Source of the DNA: Trueperaceae bacterium
Lineage (GTDB): Bacteria > Deinococcota > Deinococci > Deinococcales > Trueperaceae
NCBI GenBank assembly: GCA_024636105.1
Contig: JAGXHO010000234.1
Coordinates: 1-10,937, forward strand
Length of the DNA stretch: 10,937 bases
Direction of reading: 5' to 3'
Made by a program: the position numbers and the translations under genes. Below are positions 1-6,091 of the stretch, piece after piece (position 1 is the stretch's first letter; the number at the start of each line of letters is the position of its first letter). Under the pieces are notes generated by a model. It made no database searches. It was given only the letters and a program-made list of their open reading frames with translations, and was not told where the DNA came from.

Positions 1-311
1 GGCACACCGTGTACGCCTACGAGCTGCTGTCGCCGATCGACTTCCTGCGGCCGGCGCTCGACATCCCGTACGCCCACCACGAGAAGTGGGACGGCACCGG
101 CTACCCGCGCGGCCTCTCTGGCGAGCAGATCCCGCTCTCGGCCCGCATCTTCGCGATCGTCGACGTGTTCGACGCGCTCACGAACGATCGGCCGTACCGC
201 GCGGCCTGGAGCCGCGAGCGCACGCTCGCGTACATCCAGGCGCACTCGGGTCGCCACTTCGACCCCAAGCTGGTCGAGGCGTTCATGGCGATGATCCGCG
301 GCGAGCCCTGA
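1..311 (+). CDS. HD-GYP domain cyclic-di-GMP phosphodiesterase, C-terminal part (5' truncated by window edge)
   Basis: The reading frame is open from base 3 (His-Thr-Val...) and ends at TGA 309-311, so the gene starts outside the window; the GTG at base 9 is internal. About 102 residues are visible and all belong to the C-terminal half of an HD-GYP domain. The family signature HHEKWDGTGYP is present, followed by IPLSARIFAIVDVFDALTNDRPYR, split here only by memory of the family: the D-VFDALT-RPYR block and the final SG-HFDP-LV-AF block are both where they belong. HD-GYP proteins are metal-dependent phosphodiesterases that degrade c-di-GMP. The two adjacent histidines are metal ligands, and the GYP triplet marks the active subfamily. 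The N-terminal sensory part (often a receiver, GAF or PAS domain) cannot be seen, so the input signal is unknown. The next gene has its own promoter-like sequence 40 bases downstream, so I do not infer an operon. Confidence 0.9.
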   Translation, partial: HTVYAYELLSPIDFLRPALDIPYAHHEKWDGTGYPRGLSGEQIPLSARIFAIVDVFDALTNDRPYRAAWSRERTLAYIQAHSGRHFDPKLVEAFMAMIRGEP

Positions 312-351
312 GCCATCGTCCCGGCGGCCGACGCGCGCGCGGCGCGGCCGG

Positions 352-366
352 TGCTAGCCTCGCTCC
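352..366 (+). promoter_or_regulatory. Extended -10 promoter for the SCO1 gene, leaderless arrangement
   Basis: TGCTAGCCT at 352-360 matches an extended -10 (TGn-TAnnnT). It is followed by six bases and then the GTG start at 367, so transcription would begin at or next to the start codon. No Shine-Dalgarno sequence precedes the GTG, as expected for a leaderless message. No convincing -35 box was seen. The same TGnTAGCCT string occurs upstream of pyrR. The promoter is inferred from sequence only. Confidence 0.5.
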
Positions 367-395
367 GTGAAGCCTCGCTCCGTGAAGCCTCGCTC
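356..395 (+). repeat. 15-bp tandem duplication across the SCO1 start codon (2.67 copies)
   Basis: The unit AGCCTCGCTCCGTGA occurs at 356-370 and 371-385 without a mismatch, and its first ten bases recur at 386-395. The unit is five codons long, so it stays in frame and gives the N-terminus MKPRSVKPRSI. Each full copy carries a GTG (367 and 382). Only the first copy is preceded by T, giving the TAGCCT box; the second reads AAGCCT. Confidence 0.9.
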
Positions 396-972
396 GATCT
401 TGACCGCCGTCCTGCTCGTGGCCGCGGGTGCGGGTGCGTACGCGCTGGGGACGTTCCTGCGCCCGCCGCCCGAGATCAGAGGCACCGCCCTCCAGAACCC
501 GCCCGTGGTGGGCGACGTCGAGCTCGTGCACGCGGGCCGCGGAGCGCTGACGCTGCGCGAGGCGGCCGACGACGCCGCGGTCACGCTGGTCTTCTTCGGG
601 TTCACCCAGTGCCCCGACGTGTGCCCCATCACGATGGGGCGCCTCGCCAAGATCTACGCCGACCTCGGCGAACCCGAGGACGTGCGCGTGGTGATGGTCA
701 CCGTCGACCCGGAGACCGACACGCCCGAGGTGATCGCGCGCTACGCCGCCGGCTTCCACCCCGACTTCGTCGGGCTCGGGGGCAGCAACCCGCAGATCGC
801 GGTCGCGGCGCGCGCCTTCTACGTCGGCTACGCGTCGCTCGGCGGTGGCCAGTTCACCCACTCGGACGCCGTCGCGGTGGTCGATCGCGAGGGGCGCATG
901 CGCTACGTGTACGGCAGCGACAAGGTGCTGCGGCTCGAGGTCGATCTGCCTGAACTCATCCGCCGCTTGTAG
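367..972 (+). CDS. SCO1/SenC/PrrC family copper chaperone (cytochrome c oxidase assembly)
   Basis: This 201-residue protein has a short basic N-terminus, one membrane anchor at about residues 11-31 and an extracytoplasmic thioredoxin-like domain. The SCO copper site is intact: C82 and C86 in the CPDVC motif (CxxxC), preceded by FFGFTQ, and H165 in GQFTHSDAV. Conserved VTVDPETDTP follows at about 111-120. SCO proteins deliver copper to, or keep reduced the cysteines of, the CuA centre of cytochrome c oxidase subunit II outside the membrane; some members act mainly in thiol redox control. No oxidase genes are in the window. I chose GTG 367 because it lies six bases after a TAGCCT -10 box. GTG 382, five codons in, is the alternative created by a tandem duplication. 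The 3' end is 14 bases from the convergent permease gene. Confidence 0.92.
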   Translation: MKPRSVKPRSILTAVLLVAAGAGAYALGTFLRPPPEIRGTALQNPPVVGDVELVHAGRGALTLREAADDAAVTLVFFGFTQCPDVCPITMGRLAKIYADLGEPEDVRVVMVTVDPETDTPEVIARYAAGFHPDFVGLGGSNPQIAVAARAFYVGYASLGGGQFTHSDAVAVVDREGRMRYVYGSDKVLRLEVDLPELIRRL

Positions 973-986
973 TCGACGTGCGGACC

Positions 987-3197
987 TCAGCCGCGTGCGT
1001 GGATCAGAAGAACGGCGCACGACGCTGGCGTCGCCGCCGCGACCGCGTGCGCGAAGCCGCCGAGCGCTTGACGACCTGCGTCGCGCTTGGGCATCCCCAA
1101 CACCAGCAGGTCGGCTTGCGCGGCCATGGCCGCCAGCGCGGCGACCGGGTCGTCGGTGGCGGTGGCGAGGCACCGCACCCGCCCCAGATGGCGGTGCTCG
1201 ACGCGGCGCTCGAGGTCGCGGCGGGCGCGCGCGCAGCGCTCGGCGTCCGCGTCGGCCGGGAGCAGCCGCACCAGGTCGACGTCGGGATCGGAGAGGCGCG
1301 CCAGGCTCCCGAGGACGCGCGCGCGCAGGCGTTCCTGGTCGCTGCGACCGGCGAACGGCACGACGACCTTGCGGCAGCGCTCCAGGTGCCAGCCGGCCGG
1401 TGCGCGGAGCACCACCACGTCGCTGCGCACCGCGGTGATCAGCTCGTCGACCCGCTCCAGGATAGGCGCGTCGTCTAGGTCCGAGAGGCCGAGGAGCAGG
1501 CTCTCGCAATCGAGCGTCCGGGCGACCCGGGCGATCTCGCCCCACGCGTCGTCCGCGACCGTCGTGAGCATCTGCGGGGTCAGCCCCAGACCGAACGAGG
1601 CGCGCAGCGACGCCGCCAGCACCCGCTGGGCGTTCTCGAGCCCGGTCTCGGCGGCCTCACCGCGAGGCATGACGTTCAGGAGCGTCACGCGACCGATGTC
1701 GGGGGGTGCGAGCGCGTGCGCGACGCTCACGAGCCCTTCGGCGTTGGCGGGGTTGGCGATGGGGGCCAGCACCAGCGGCCGGCGGCCGCGCAGCGCGACC
1801 ACGTCGGGCTCGGCGCTCTCGAGCTCGGCGTCCAGCGCGCTCGCGTGCCGGCGGAGCGCGGCGATGTACACGAGCGCGCCGAGGAGCAGCCACCCGAGCA
1901 CGGCCACGCCGGCGGCGGGGACGCTCACGGCGTTGACGATCGCCACCGCGGCGGCGGCCGCGCCGCCCAGCCACAGCGTGGCCGGCGCGCCCGGTGCCGC
2001 GAAGGGGGGCACCCCCTCCGGGCGCCGATGGCGCACGAGCAGCGCCAGTCCGTGGGCGAGGGCGAAGACGCTCAGGTAGATCAGGCCGGCCGCGGCCCCT
2101 GCGGTCCGCACCTCGGGGAGCGCGATGACGAGCACCGCGACGAAGGCCGCCGCGGTCGCGACCGCGCGCCGGGGCACGCCGCGTCCGTCGACGCGCGCCA
2201 GCGGGCGGGGCAGGGTCCGGTCGCGCGCCATCGTGCGAGCGAGCTGCGAAGCGCCCAGCAAGTTGGCCTCGAGCGCGGTCAGGGTCGCGAGGATCGCCAC
2301 CACGGCGACCCACACGTAGCCGAAGTCGCCCAGGTAGCGCGCCGCGGCGTCGGCCACCATGGTCGCGTCGGACGTCCGCGCGAACTCGACGAGCTCCATG
2401 CCTTCGGGCAGGCCGGCGGTCGCGGTCGCGAGGAAGAGCGGCAGGTAGAGGATCGTCGCGACCGCGATCGCGGTGAGGCTCGCGCGCGGAAGCGTACGCG
2501 CCGGGTCGCGGACGTCGCCAGCGAGGGCCGGCACGATCGCGAACCCCTGGAACGCGATGAACAGCACCCCCATCGCCTGCACCACTCCGACCACGCCGCC
2601 GGGGGCCAGCGGCGGGGTCAGGAACCCGGCCAGGGCCTCGGGGCGCACCCCGAGCGCCACCAGCCCCACCGCGCCGAGCGTCCCCATCCCCACGACCTTG
2701 GCGACGGTGAGGGCGGCGCCGGGGGCGCCCGTCCGGCGCGTGAGCCGGTGCCCGTACGCGGCCACCGCGGCCACGGCGACGGCCACCTCGGCCGCAACCG
2801 CGGTCGTCCAGCCGGGCAGCGCGATCCCGAGCGCGTCCGCAGCGCTCGCCACGATCGGCACCGCGAAGCGCGCGAACCCCAGCGCGAACACCGCCGCGGC
2901 CGCGAGCGACCCCAACGCCAACAACCAGCCGACCGCGAACGCCGCTTCGACCCCCAGCACCCGCTGCGCGAACACGTACGCCCCGCCCGAGCGCGGGAAG
3001 CGCGCGCCCAGCTCGGCCAGCGCCAGCGCGGCGAGCGCGGCGAGCCCGGCGTTGAGGACCACCGCGAGCAGCGCCGCCGGTCCGGCCTCGGCGAACGCGG
3101 GGCCGGCGAGCACGATCGAGCCACCGCCGACGATCGACCCGATGCCGAGCCAGGTGGCGGTGCGTTCGTCGAAGGTGCGGGCGGCGGGTTCGGGCAC
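987..3197 (-). CDS. APC-superfamily amino acid permease fused to C-terminal universal-stress-protein-like domains
   Basis: This is a 736-residue protein. Residues 1 to about 450 are an APC-type transporter with roughly 12 hydrophobic segments. The GIGSIVGGGSIVLAG loop in helix 1 is the substrate-binding glycine motif. ELGARFPRSGGAYVFAQR (62-79) and ASQLARTMARDRTLP (317-330 region) are typical APC landmarks. After a linker, about 471-600 and 607-736 look like two USP (UspA-fold) domains: RRPLVLAPI with a GLVSVAHAL helix, then CRKVVVPFAGRSDQE, ending in ADLLVLGMP and ASCAVLLIHARG. The usual USP ATP loop G-2x-G-9x-G(S/T) is not clear, so nucleotide binding is uncertain. APC-USP fusions are a known class of cationic or general amino acid carriers; the substrate here cannot be named. 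The start GTG 3197 lacks a ribosome binding site. A TAGTTT box lies nine bases upstream, so the message may have a tiny leader. The Crp/Fnr-type gene ends 44 bases upstream on the same strand. Confidence 0.88.
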   Translation of the reverse strand: MPEPAARTFDERTATWLGIGSIVGGGSIVLAGPAFAEAGPAALLAVVLNAGLAALAALALAELGARFPRSGGAYVFAQRVLGVEAAFAVGWLLALGSLAAAAVFALGFARFAVPIVASAADALGIALPGWTTAVAAEVAVAVAAVAAYGHRLTRRTGAPGAALTVAKVVGMGTLGAVGLVALGVRPEALAGFLTPPLAPGGVVGVVQAMGVLFIAFQGFAIVPALAGDVRDPARTLPRASLTAIAVATILYLPLFLATATAGLPEGMELVEFARTSDATMVADAAARYLGDFGYVWVAVVAILATLTALEANLLGASQLARTMARDRTLPRPLARVDGRGVPRRAVATAAAFVAVLVIALPEVRTAGAAAGLIYLSVFALAHGLALLVRHRRPEGVPPFAAPGAPATLWLGGAAAAAVAIVNAVSVPAAGVAVLGWLLLGALVYIAALRRHASALDAELESAEPDVVALRGRRPLVLAPIANPANAEGLVSVAHALAPPDIGRVTLLNVMPRGEAAETGLENAQRVLAASLRASFGLGLTPQMLTTVADDAWGEIARVARTLDCESLLLGLSDLDDAPILERVDELITAVRSDVVVLRAPAGWHLERCRKVVVPFAGRSDQERLRARVLGSLARLSDPDVDLVRLLPADADAERCARARRDLERRVEHRHLGRVRCLATATDDPVAALAAMAAQADLLVLGMPKRDAGRQALGGFAHAVAAATPASCAVLLIHARG

Positions 3198-3206
3198 GTC
3201 CAGCCC

Positions 3207-3212
3207 AAACTA
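3207..3212 (-). promoter_or_regulatory. Possible -10 box before the permease gene
   Basis: TAGTTT on the minus strand (3212 to 3207) lies nine bases before GTG 3197 in the 44-base gap after the Crp/Fnr gene. It fits TAnnnT, and the start has no Shine-Dalgarno sequence. The spacing is 2-3 bases longer than at the other leaderless starts here, so support is modest. Confidence 0.3.
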
Positions 3213-3241
3213 CCGTCGCGAGGGGGCGCGAACGGCCGGGC

Positions 3242-3901
3242 TCAGTTCAGCAGCGGGCCGTGGGCGGCGTCGCGCAGGCGCGCGGGGTCGAAGCGGTAGC
3301 GCCCGCGCGTCCCCTCGACGAACCCGCGGCGGCGCAGGTCGGAGAGCGTGAGGGTGGTGGTCTCGCGGGCCGCGCCGATGAGGGCGGCGAGGTGCTCGTG
3401 CGTGAGCGGCAGCGTGAGCCGCACCAAGCCGTCGTCGCCGCGCTGGCCGAAGCGTTCGCCGAGGCGCACGAGCGTGCGCGCGAGGCGGGACGCGACGGGG
3501 AGGTCGACGTCCTCGAGCGCCTGCCGGAGGTCGCGCGCGTGCGCGCCGAGCGCGCGCGACACGGCCGGTGCGTGGTCGGCCGAACGGGGGTCGAGCGCGC
3601 GCACGACGACCGCCGCCCCGAGGGCTTGGGCGGTCTCGCCGTAGCTGTCGGAGCCCGGATCGAGGGCGCCGAGCAGGTCGCCGGGGCCGATCACCCCGAC
3701 CAGGCGTTCGCGCCCGGTGGGCGAGGCGACCGACAGCACGACCAGACCGGCCTCGATCGCGAACGTGGCTGCGGCGGGGTCGCCGGTGCGGTACAGCACC
3801 TCGCCGCGCGCGAGCACGCGGGCGGGACCGACGTTCGCCCATGGCGTCGGGGGTTGGGGACGCGACCGCGGGAGCGGTGCGCCGAGGGCGTCGGGGACCA
3901 T
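3242..3901 (-). CDS. Crp/Fnr family transcriptional regulator
   Basis: The protein has 219 residues, normal for the family. About 27-120 form the cyclic-nucleotide-binding-like jelly roll (ARVLARGEVLYRTGDPA, then RLVGVIGPGDLLGAL). A long dimer helix follows around 125-155. A Crp-type helix-turn-helix lies at about 166-195 (LTHEHLAALIGAARETTT then LSDLRRRGFVEG), with the RETTT start of the recognition helix. The Glu and Arg that contact cAMP in E. coli CRP are not evident in the GDLLGAL region, and there is no Fnr-like cysteine set, so the ligand is unknown. An upstream ATG at 3961 would add 20 Arg/Pro-rich residues. I prefer ATG 3901 because a TATGAT box sits exactly six bases before it. The gene is divergent from the Wzz-like gene and 44 bases upstream of the permease, so control of either neighbour, or itself, is plausible. 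Confidence 0.88.
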   Translation of the reverse strand: MVPDALGAPLPRSRPQPPTPWANVGPARVLARGEVLYRTGDPAAATFAIEAGLVVLSVASPTGRERLVGVIGPGDLLGALDPGSDSYGETAQALGAAVVVRALDPRSADHAPAVSRALGAHARDLRQALEDVDLPVASRLARTLVRLGERFGQRGDDGLVRLTLPLTHEHLAALIGAARETTTLTLSDLRRRGFVEGTRGRYRFDPARLRDAAHGPLLN

Positions 3902-3959
3902 GCGCGAATCATACGCGTGCGGCCGCCGGTCGCGGCGTCCACCCGGTACGATGGTCGGC
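3902..3959. promoter_or_regulatory. Divergent pair of leaderless promoters between the Crp/Fnr and Wzz-like genes
   Basis: On the minus strand TATGAT (3913 to 3908) is followed by six bases and then ATG 3901. On the plus strand TACGAT (3947-3952) is followed by seven bases and then ATG 3960. Neither start has a Shine-Dalgarno sequence. This TAnnnT plus 6-7 bases plus ATG layout is the leaderless promoter form common in Deinococcota. The 33 bases between the two boxes contain GCGGCCGC but no convincing TGTGA-N6-TCACA Crp site. No -35 element is recognisable for either. Confidence 0.55.
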
Positions 3960-5171
3960 ATGGCCGTTTCCGACGCTGGGACGTCCCCTCAGGGGGGCAC
4001 CGCGACCTCCACGAGCGACGAGATCTCCCTGCGCGAGCTCTACCTGGTGCTGCGGCGCCGTTTCCTCTGGATCGTCGCGGTCGCACTCCTGGCCGGCGTC
4101 GTGGCGTTCGCGGTGCTCGCGACGCGGCCATCGGTGTTCGTCGCCGAAGCGACCGCCGTGGTCGCGCGGACGCCGGTGAGCATCGTGGGCGATTCGGGGC
4201 TGCTCTTCCAGCCCGAGCTGGACATCACCTTCGAGACGTACACCACCCTCGCCTACAGCCGCGGGGTGCTCGAAGCGGTCCTCGAGGCGGTGCCGGAGGC
4301 GGGTCTGGACCTCCCGCGGGCGCGCGTGTCCCTCGTGCTCGAGCGCCTCGCGGGGTCGGCGAACCAAGCGTCCTCGCTCCTCGCGGTCGCCCACCGGGCC
4401 CACGCCGGAGAAGCGCCGGTGGCCGCAGCGCTCGCGACGGAGTGGGCGCGGGCGAGCATCGCGACGGTGCACGCGCTTCTCAACGAGAACCTCGATGCGG
4501 TGGAGCGCATCACGAGCACCGAGCTCGACCTCGCCCGGATCGGGCTGCAGGAAACGCAGGACGCGCTGCGCGACTTCCGTGAGGCGAACGACGCGGCCGC
4601 CGACCCCGGCCGCCTCGCGGGCACGCGCGAGCGGGCGGCGACGCTGGCTCTGCGGCGCGACGAGGCGCAGCGCAGCGTGGCGGCGCGCGAGGCGGAGCTC
4701 GCGAGCCTCGGGTCGCGCGCCGACCCCACGGAGACCGTTGCCCTCGTCGACGCCCCCGACGTCCCGTTGACGGTGACCGGTGCCATGTGGGCGCTCGAGG
4801 CGCGGATCGCTGGACTGCGGGCGGAGCTCGACCTGCTCACGACCCAAGAGGCGCAGGTGGACGAGACCATCGGGGTGCTCGCGGCCGCCGTCGCCCGGGT
4901 CCAGACCACCGTGGTCGGCCTCGAGCGGGACGTCCTGCGCGCCGATGCGGAGGTCGCGTCGCTCGCGGCGATCGAACCGACCGTCGCGTACGTCGCGCAG
5001 CTGGCACCGGCCGGCGCCCGCGTGCTGGGCGAGGCGGCGGTTCCGGCCGAACCCGAGCGGCGGTCCTCGCTGCTGGTCGCCCTCCTCGCGGTCGTGGTGG
5101 TCGGGTTCGCCGGGGTCGTGTTCGCGCTGCTCGCCGAGGCCGTGCGCGATCCCGCGCGCGCGGCGCGCTGA
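3960..5171 (+). CDS. Wzz/chain-length determinant-type (polysaccharide co-polymerase) membrane protein
   Basis: This 403-residue protein has the layout of polysaccharide co-polymerases. A short cytoplasmic N-terminus (ISLRELYLVLRRRFLWIV) leads into a first membrane helix at about 36-54. A large extracytoplasmic segment follows, with helical heptad-like stretches around 160-250 and 275-335. A Pro-containing motif (EAAVPAEPERRSS) stands just before the second membrane helix at about 370-392, and a short basic tail ends the protein. Such proteins set chain length or assist export of O-antigen, capsule or exopolysaccharide. There is no C-terminal tyrosine kinase (no Walker A, no Tyr cluster), so it is not the fused BY-kinase form. 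No glycosyltransferase, flippase or polymerase gene is in the window, so the polysaccharide link rests on architecture. ATG 3951 is an alternative start, but it overlaps the -10 box. The phosphoesterase starts 17 bases downstream, probably in the same transcript. Confidence 0.75.
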   Translation: MAVSDAGTSPQGGTATSTSDEISLRELYLVLRRRFLWIVAVALLAGVVAFAVLATRPSVFVAEATAVVARTPVSIVGDSGLLFQPELDITFETYTTLAYSRGVLEAVLEAVPEAGLDLPRARVSLVLERLAGSANQASSLLAVAHRAHAGEAPVAAALATEWARASIATVHALLNENLDAVERITSTELDLARIGLQETQDALRDFREANDAAADPGRLAGTRERAATLALRRDEAQRSVAAREAELASLGSRADPTETVALVDAPDVPLTVTGAMWALEARIAGLRAELDLLTTQEAQVDETIGVLAAAVARVQTTVVGLERDVLRADAEVASLAAIEPTVAYVAQLAPAGARVLGEAAVPAEPERRSSLLVALLAVVVVGFAGVVFALLAEAVRDPARAAR

Positions 5172-5188
5172 CGCCGGGCGCAGGCCCC

Positions 5189-6022
5189 GTGCGCCTGGCG
5201 GTCCTCGCCGACGTCCATGGCAACCTGGCCGCGTTCGAAGCGGTGCTCGAGGCCGTGAAGCGCGCGCAGCCGGATCTGCTCGTCGTCGCGGGCGACGTGG
5301 TGAACGGGGCGCCCGATTCCTGGGCGTGCTGGGAGCTCGCGCGCGCCCACGCCGACGTGCTGCTGCGCGGGAACCACGAGCGCTACGTGTTCGATCGCGG
5401 CACCCCGCAGGGCGATCCGGCCTGGATGGGTCCGCGCTTCCGCCCGCTCGACTGGACCGCGCGCGAGATGGCGGGGCTCGAGGCGGAGCTGCGCGCCACG
5501 CCGATCGCCGCGCGACCCGTGGCGGGCGCCCTGGTGGTGCACGCCGTCCCCGATGACGACGCGACGTCGCTGTTCGCATGGTCCTCGGACGAGGAGGTGG
5601 AGCGTGCGCTCGGGGACCACACCGCCGACCTGATCGTCCGCGCCCACAACCACCTGCCGTTCCAGAGGCCGCTCGCCGATGGCCGCCAGCTCGTGAGCCT
5701 CGGGGCCGTCGGGTTGTCGCTCGTCGGTCGCCCCGACGCGCAGTGGGGCCTGTTCACCCGGCGCCCGGACGGCAGCTGGCACGTCGCGCACCGGAGCGAG
5801 CGCTACGACGTCGCCGCCACCGTGCGGCGCTTCCGCGAGAGCGGCTACCTGGACGTGGCGGGTCCCGTCGGCGAGCTGTTCCTGCGCGAGGCCGCGACCG
5901 GCACCCACCACCTGGTGCCGTTCTTCCGGTTCGAGCGGGCGTGGCGCCGGGAGCAGGCGGCGTTCGTGGATGAAGACGCGGCCCTCGCCGCCGCCGTGGA
6001 CGCCTACCTAGGGCGGAGCTGA
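5189..6022 (+). CDS. Calcineurin-like metallophosphoesterase
   Basis: The protein has 277 residues. It carries the full set of metal-binding motifs of the calcineurin-like fold: LADVHGN (D8, H10), VAGDVVNG (D36), LRGNHERY (N62, H63), VVHAVPDDD (H118), and AHNHLPF (H153, H155) where most relatives have GHTH. The LVSLGAVG strand after it matches the usual NPGSVG position. It is probably a cytoplasmic phosphodiesterase or phosphatase; the substrate (nucleotide, cyclic nucleotide or phosphoprotein) cannot be deduced. GTG 5189 is chosen because it starts directly on the beta strand MRLAVLADVHGN, as in relatives. Only a weak GCAGG lies upstream, so coupling to the Wzz-like gene 17 bases before it is likely. 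The last 13 residues, ALAAAVDAYLGRS, are encoded a second time downstream of the stop codon (6050-6091). Confidence 0.88.
   Translation: MRLAVLADVHGNLAAFEAVLEAVKRAQPDLLVVAGDVVNGAPDSWACWELARAHADVLLRGNHERYVFDRGTPQGDPAWMGPRFRPLDWTAREMAGLEAELRATPIAARPVAGALVVHAVPDDDATSLFAWSSDEEVERALGDHTADLIVRAHNHLPFQRPLADGRQLVSLGAVGLSLVGRPDAQWGLFTRRPDGSWHVAHRSERYDVAATVRRFRESGYLDVAGPVGELFLREAATGTHHLVPFFRFERAWRREQAAFVDEDAALAAAVDAYLGRS
5981..6015 (+). repeat. Direct repeat copy 1, inside the phosphoesterase 3' end
   Basis: This 35-base segment matches 6050-6084 at 32 of 35 positions. The copies are 69 bases apart, and the sequence between and around them is unrelated. Copy 1 encodes the C-terminal part ALAAAVDAYLG of the phosphoesterase. 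Confidence 0.9.
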
Positions 6023-6049
6023 GGCGTAGGCACCGGCTGGAGGCCCGTT

Positions 6050-6091
6050 GCCCTCGCGGCCGCCTTGGATGCCTACCTAGGGCGCTCGTAG
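6050..6091 (+). pseudogene. Remnant of a second phosphoesterase-type 3' end (ALAAALDAYLGRS, stop)
   Basis: Read in frame, this stretch encodes A-L-A-A-A-L-D-A-Y-L-G-R-S followed by TAG. It differs from the real C-terminus 69 bases upstream only by V to L. The DNA differences within the 35-bp repeat are two silent third-position changes and one GTG/TTG change. Just after it, Arg-Ser-stop is written CGC TCG TAG here but CGG AGC TGA in the intact gene. Keeping the amino acids while changing codons suggests divergence as coding sequence, that is, the tail of a lost paralogue rather than a fresh slippage event. There is no visible start or body for this scrap. On the opposite strand the same bases encode the last residues and stop of pyrC. 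Confidence 0.5.

Noticed and set aside
321..350. GC-rich inverted repeat (CGGCCG ... CGGCCG) after the HD-GYP gene as a terminator.
   Set aside because: The arms are self-palindromic GC runs with no T-tract. Such pairs are frequent in this composition.
1716..3299. A long plus-strand open frame (about 527 codons) antisense to the permease; similar long antisense frames occur at 283-1545, 3260-4582, 3909-5579, 4253-5911 and 6427-7524.
   Set aside because: They are Arg/Ala/Gly/His-rich with no recognisable domain, and they mirror well-supported genes. Long spurious frames are normal at this GC content.
3914..3946. A Crp/Fnr binding site between the divergent genes.
   Set aside because: No TGTGA/TCACA or TTGAT/ATCAA half-sites; the GCGGCCGC palindrome alone is weak in GC-rich DNA.
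3902..3961. Crp/Fnr gene starting at ATG 3961 (239 residues), and the Wzz-like gene at ATG 3951.
   Set aside because: Both starts overlap the -10 boxes of the apparent leaderless promoters, and the extra regulator residues are low-complexity Arg/Pro-rich.
6026..6076. GTAGGCA (6026-6032) and TGCCTAC (6070-6076) as a bidirectional terminator between the phosphoesterase and pyrC.
   Set aside because: The loop would be 37 bases with no U-run, and one arm lies in the duplicated coding tail, so the pairing is probably chance.
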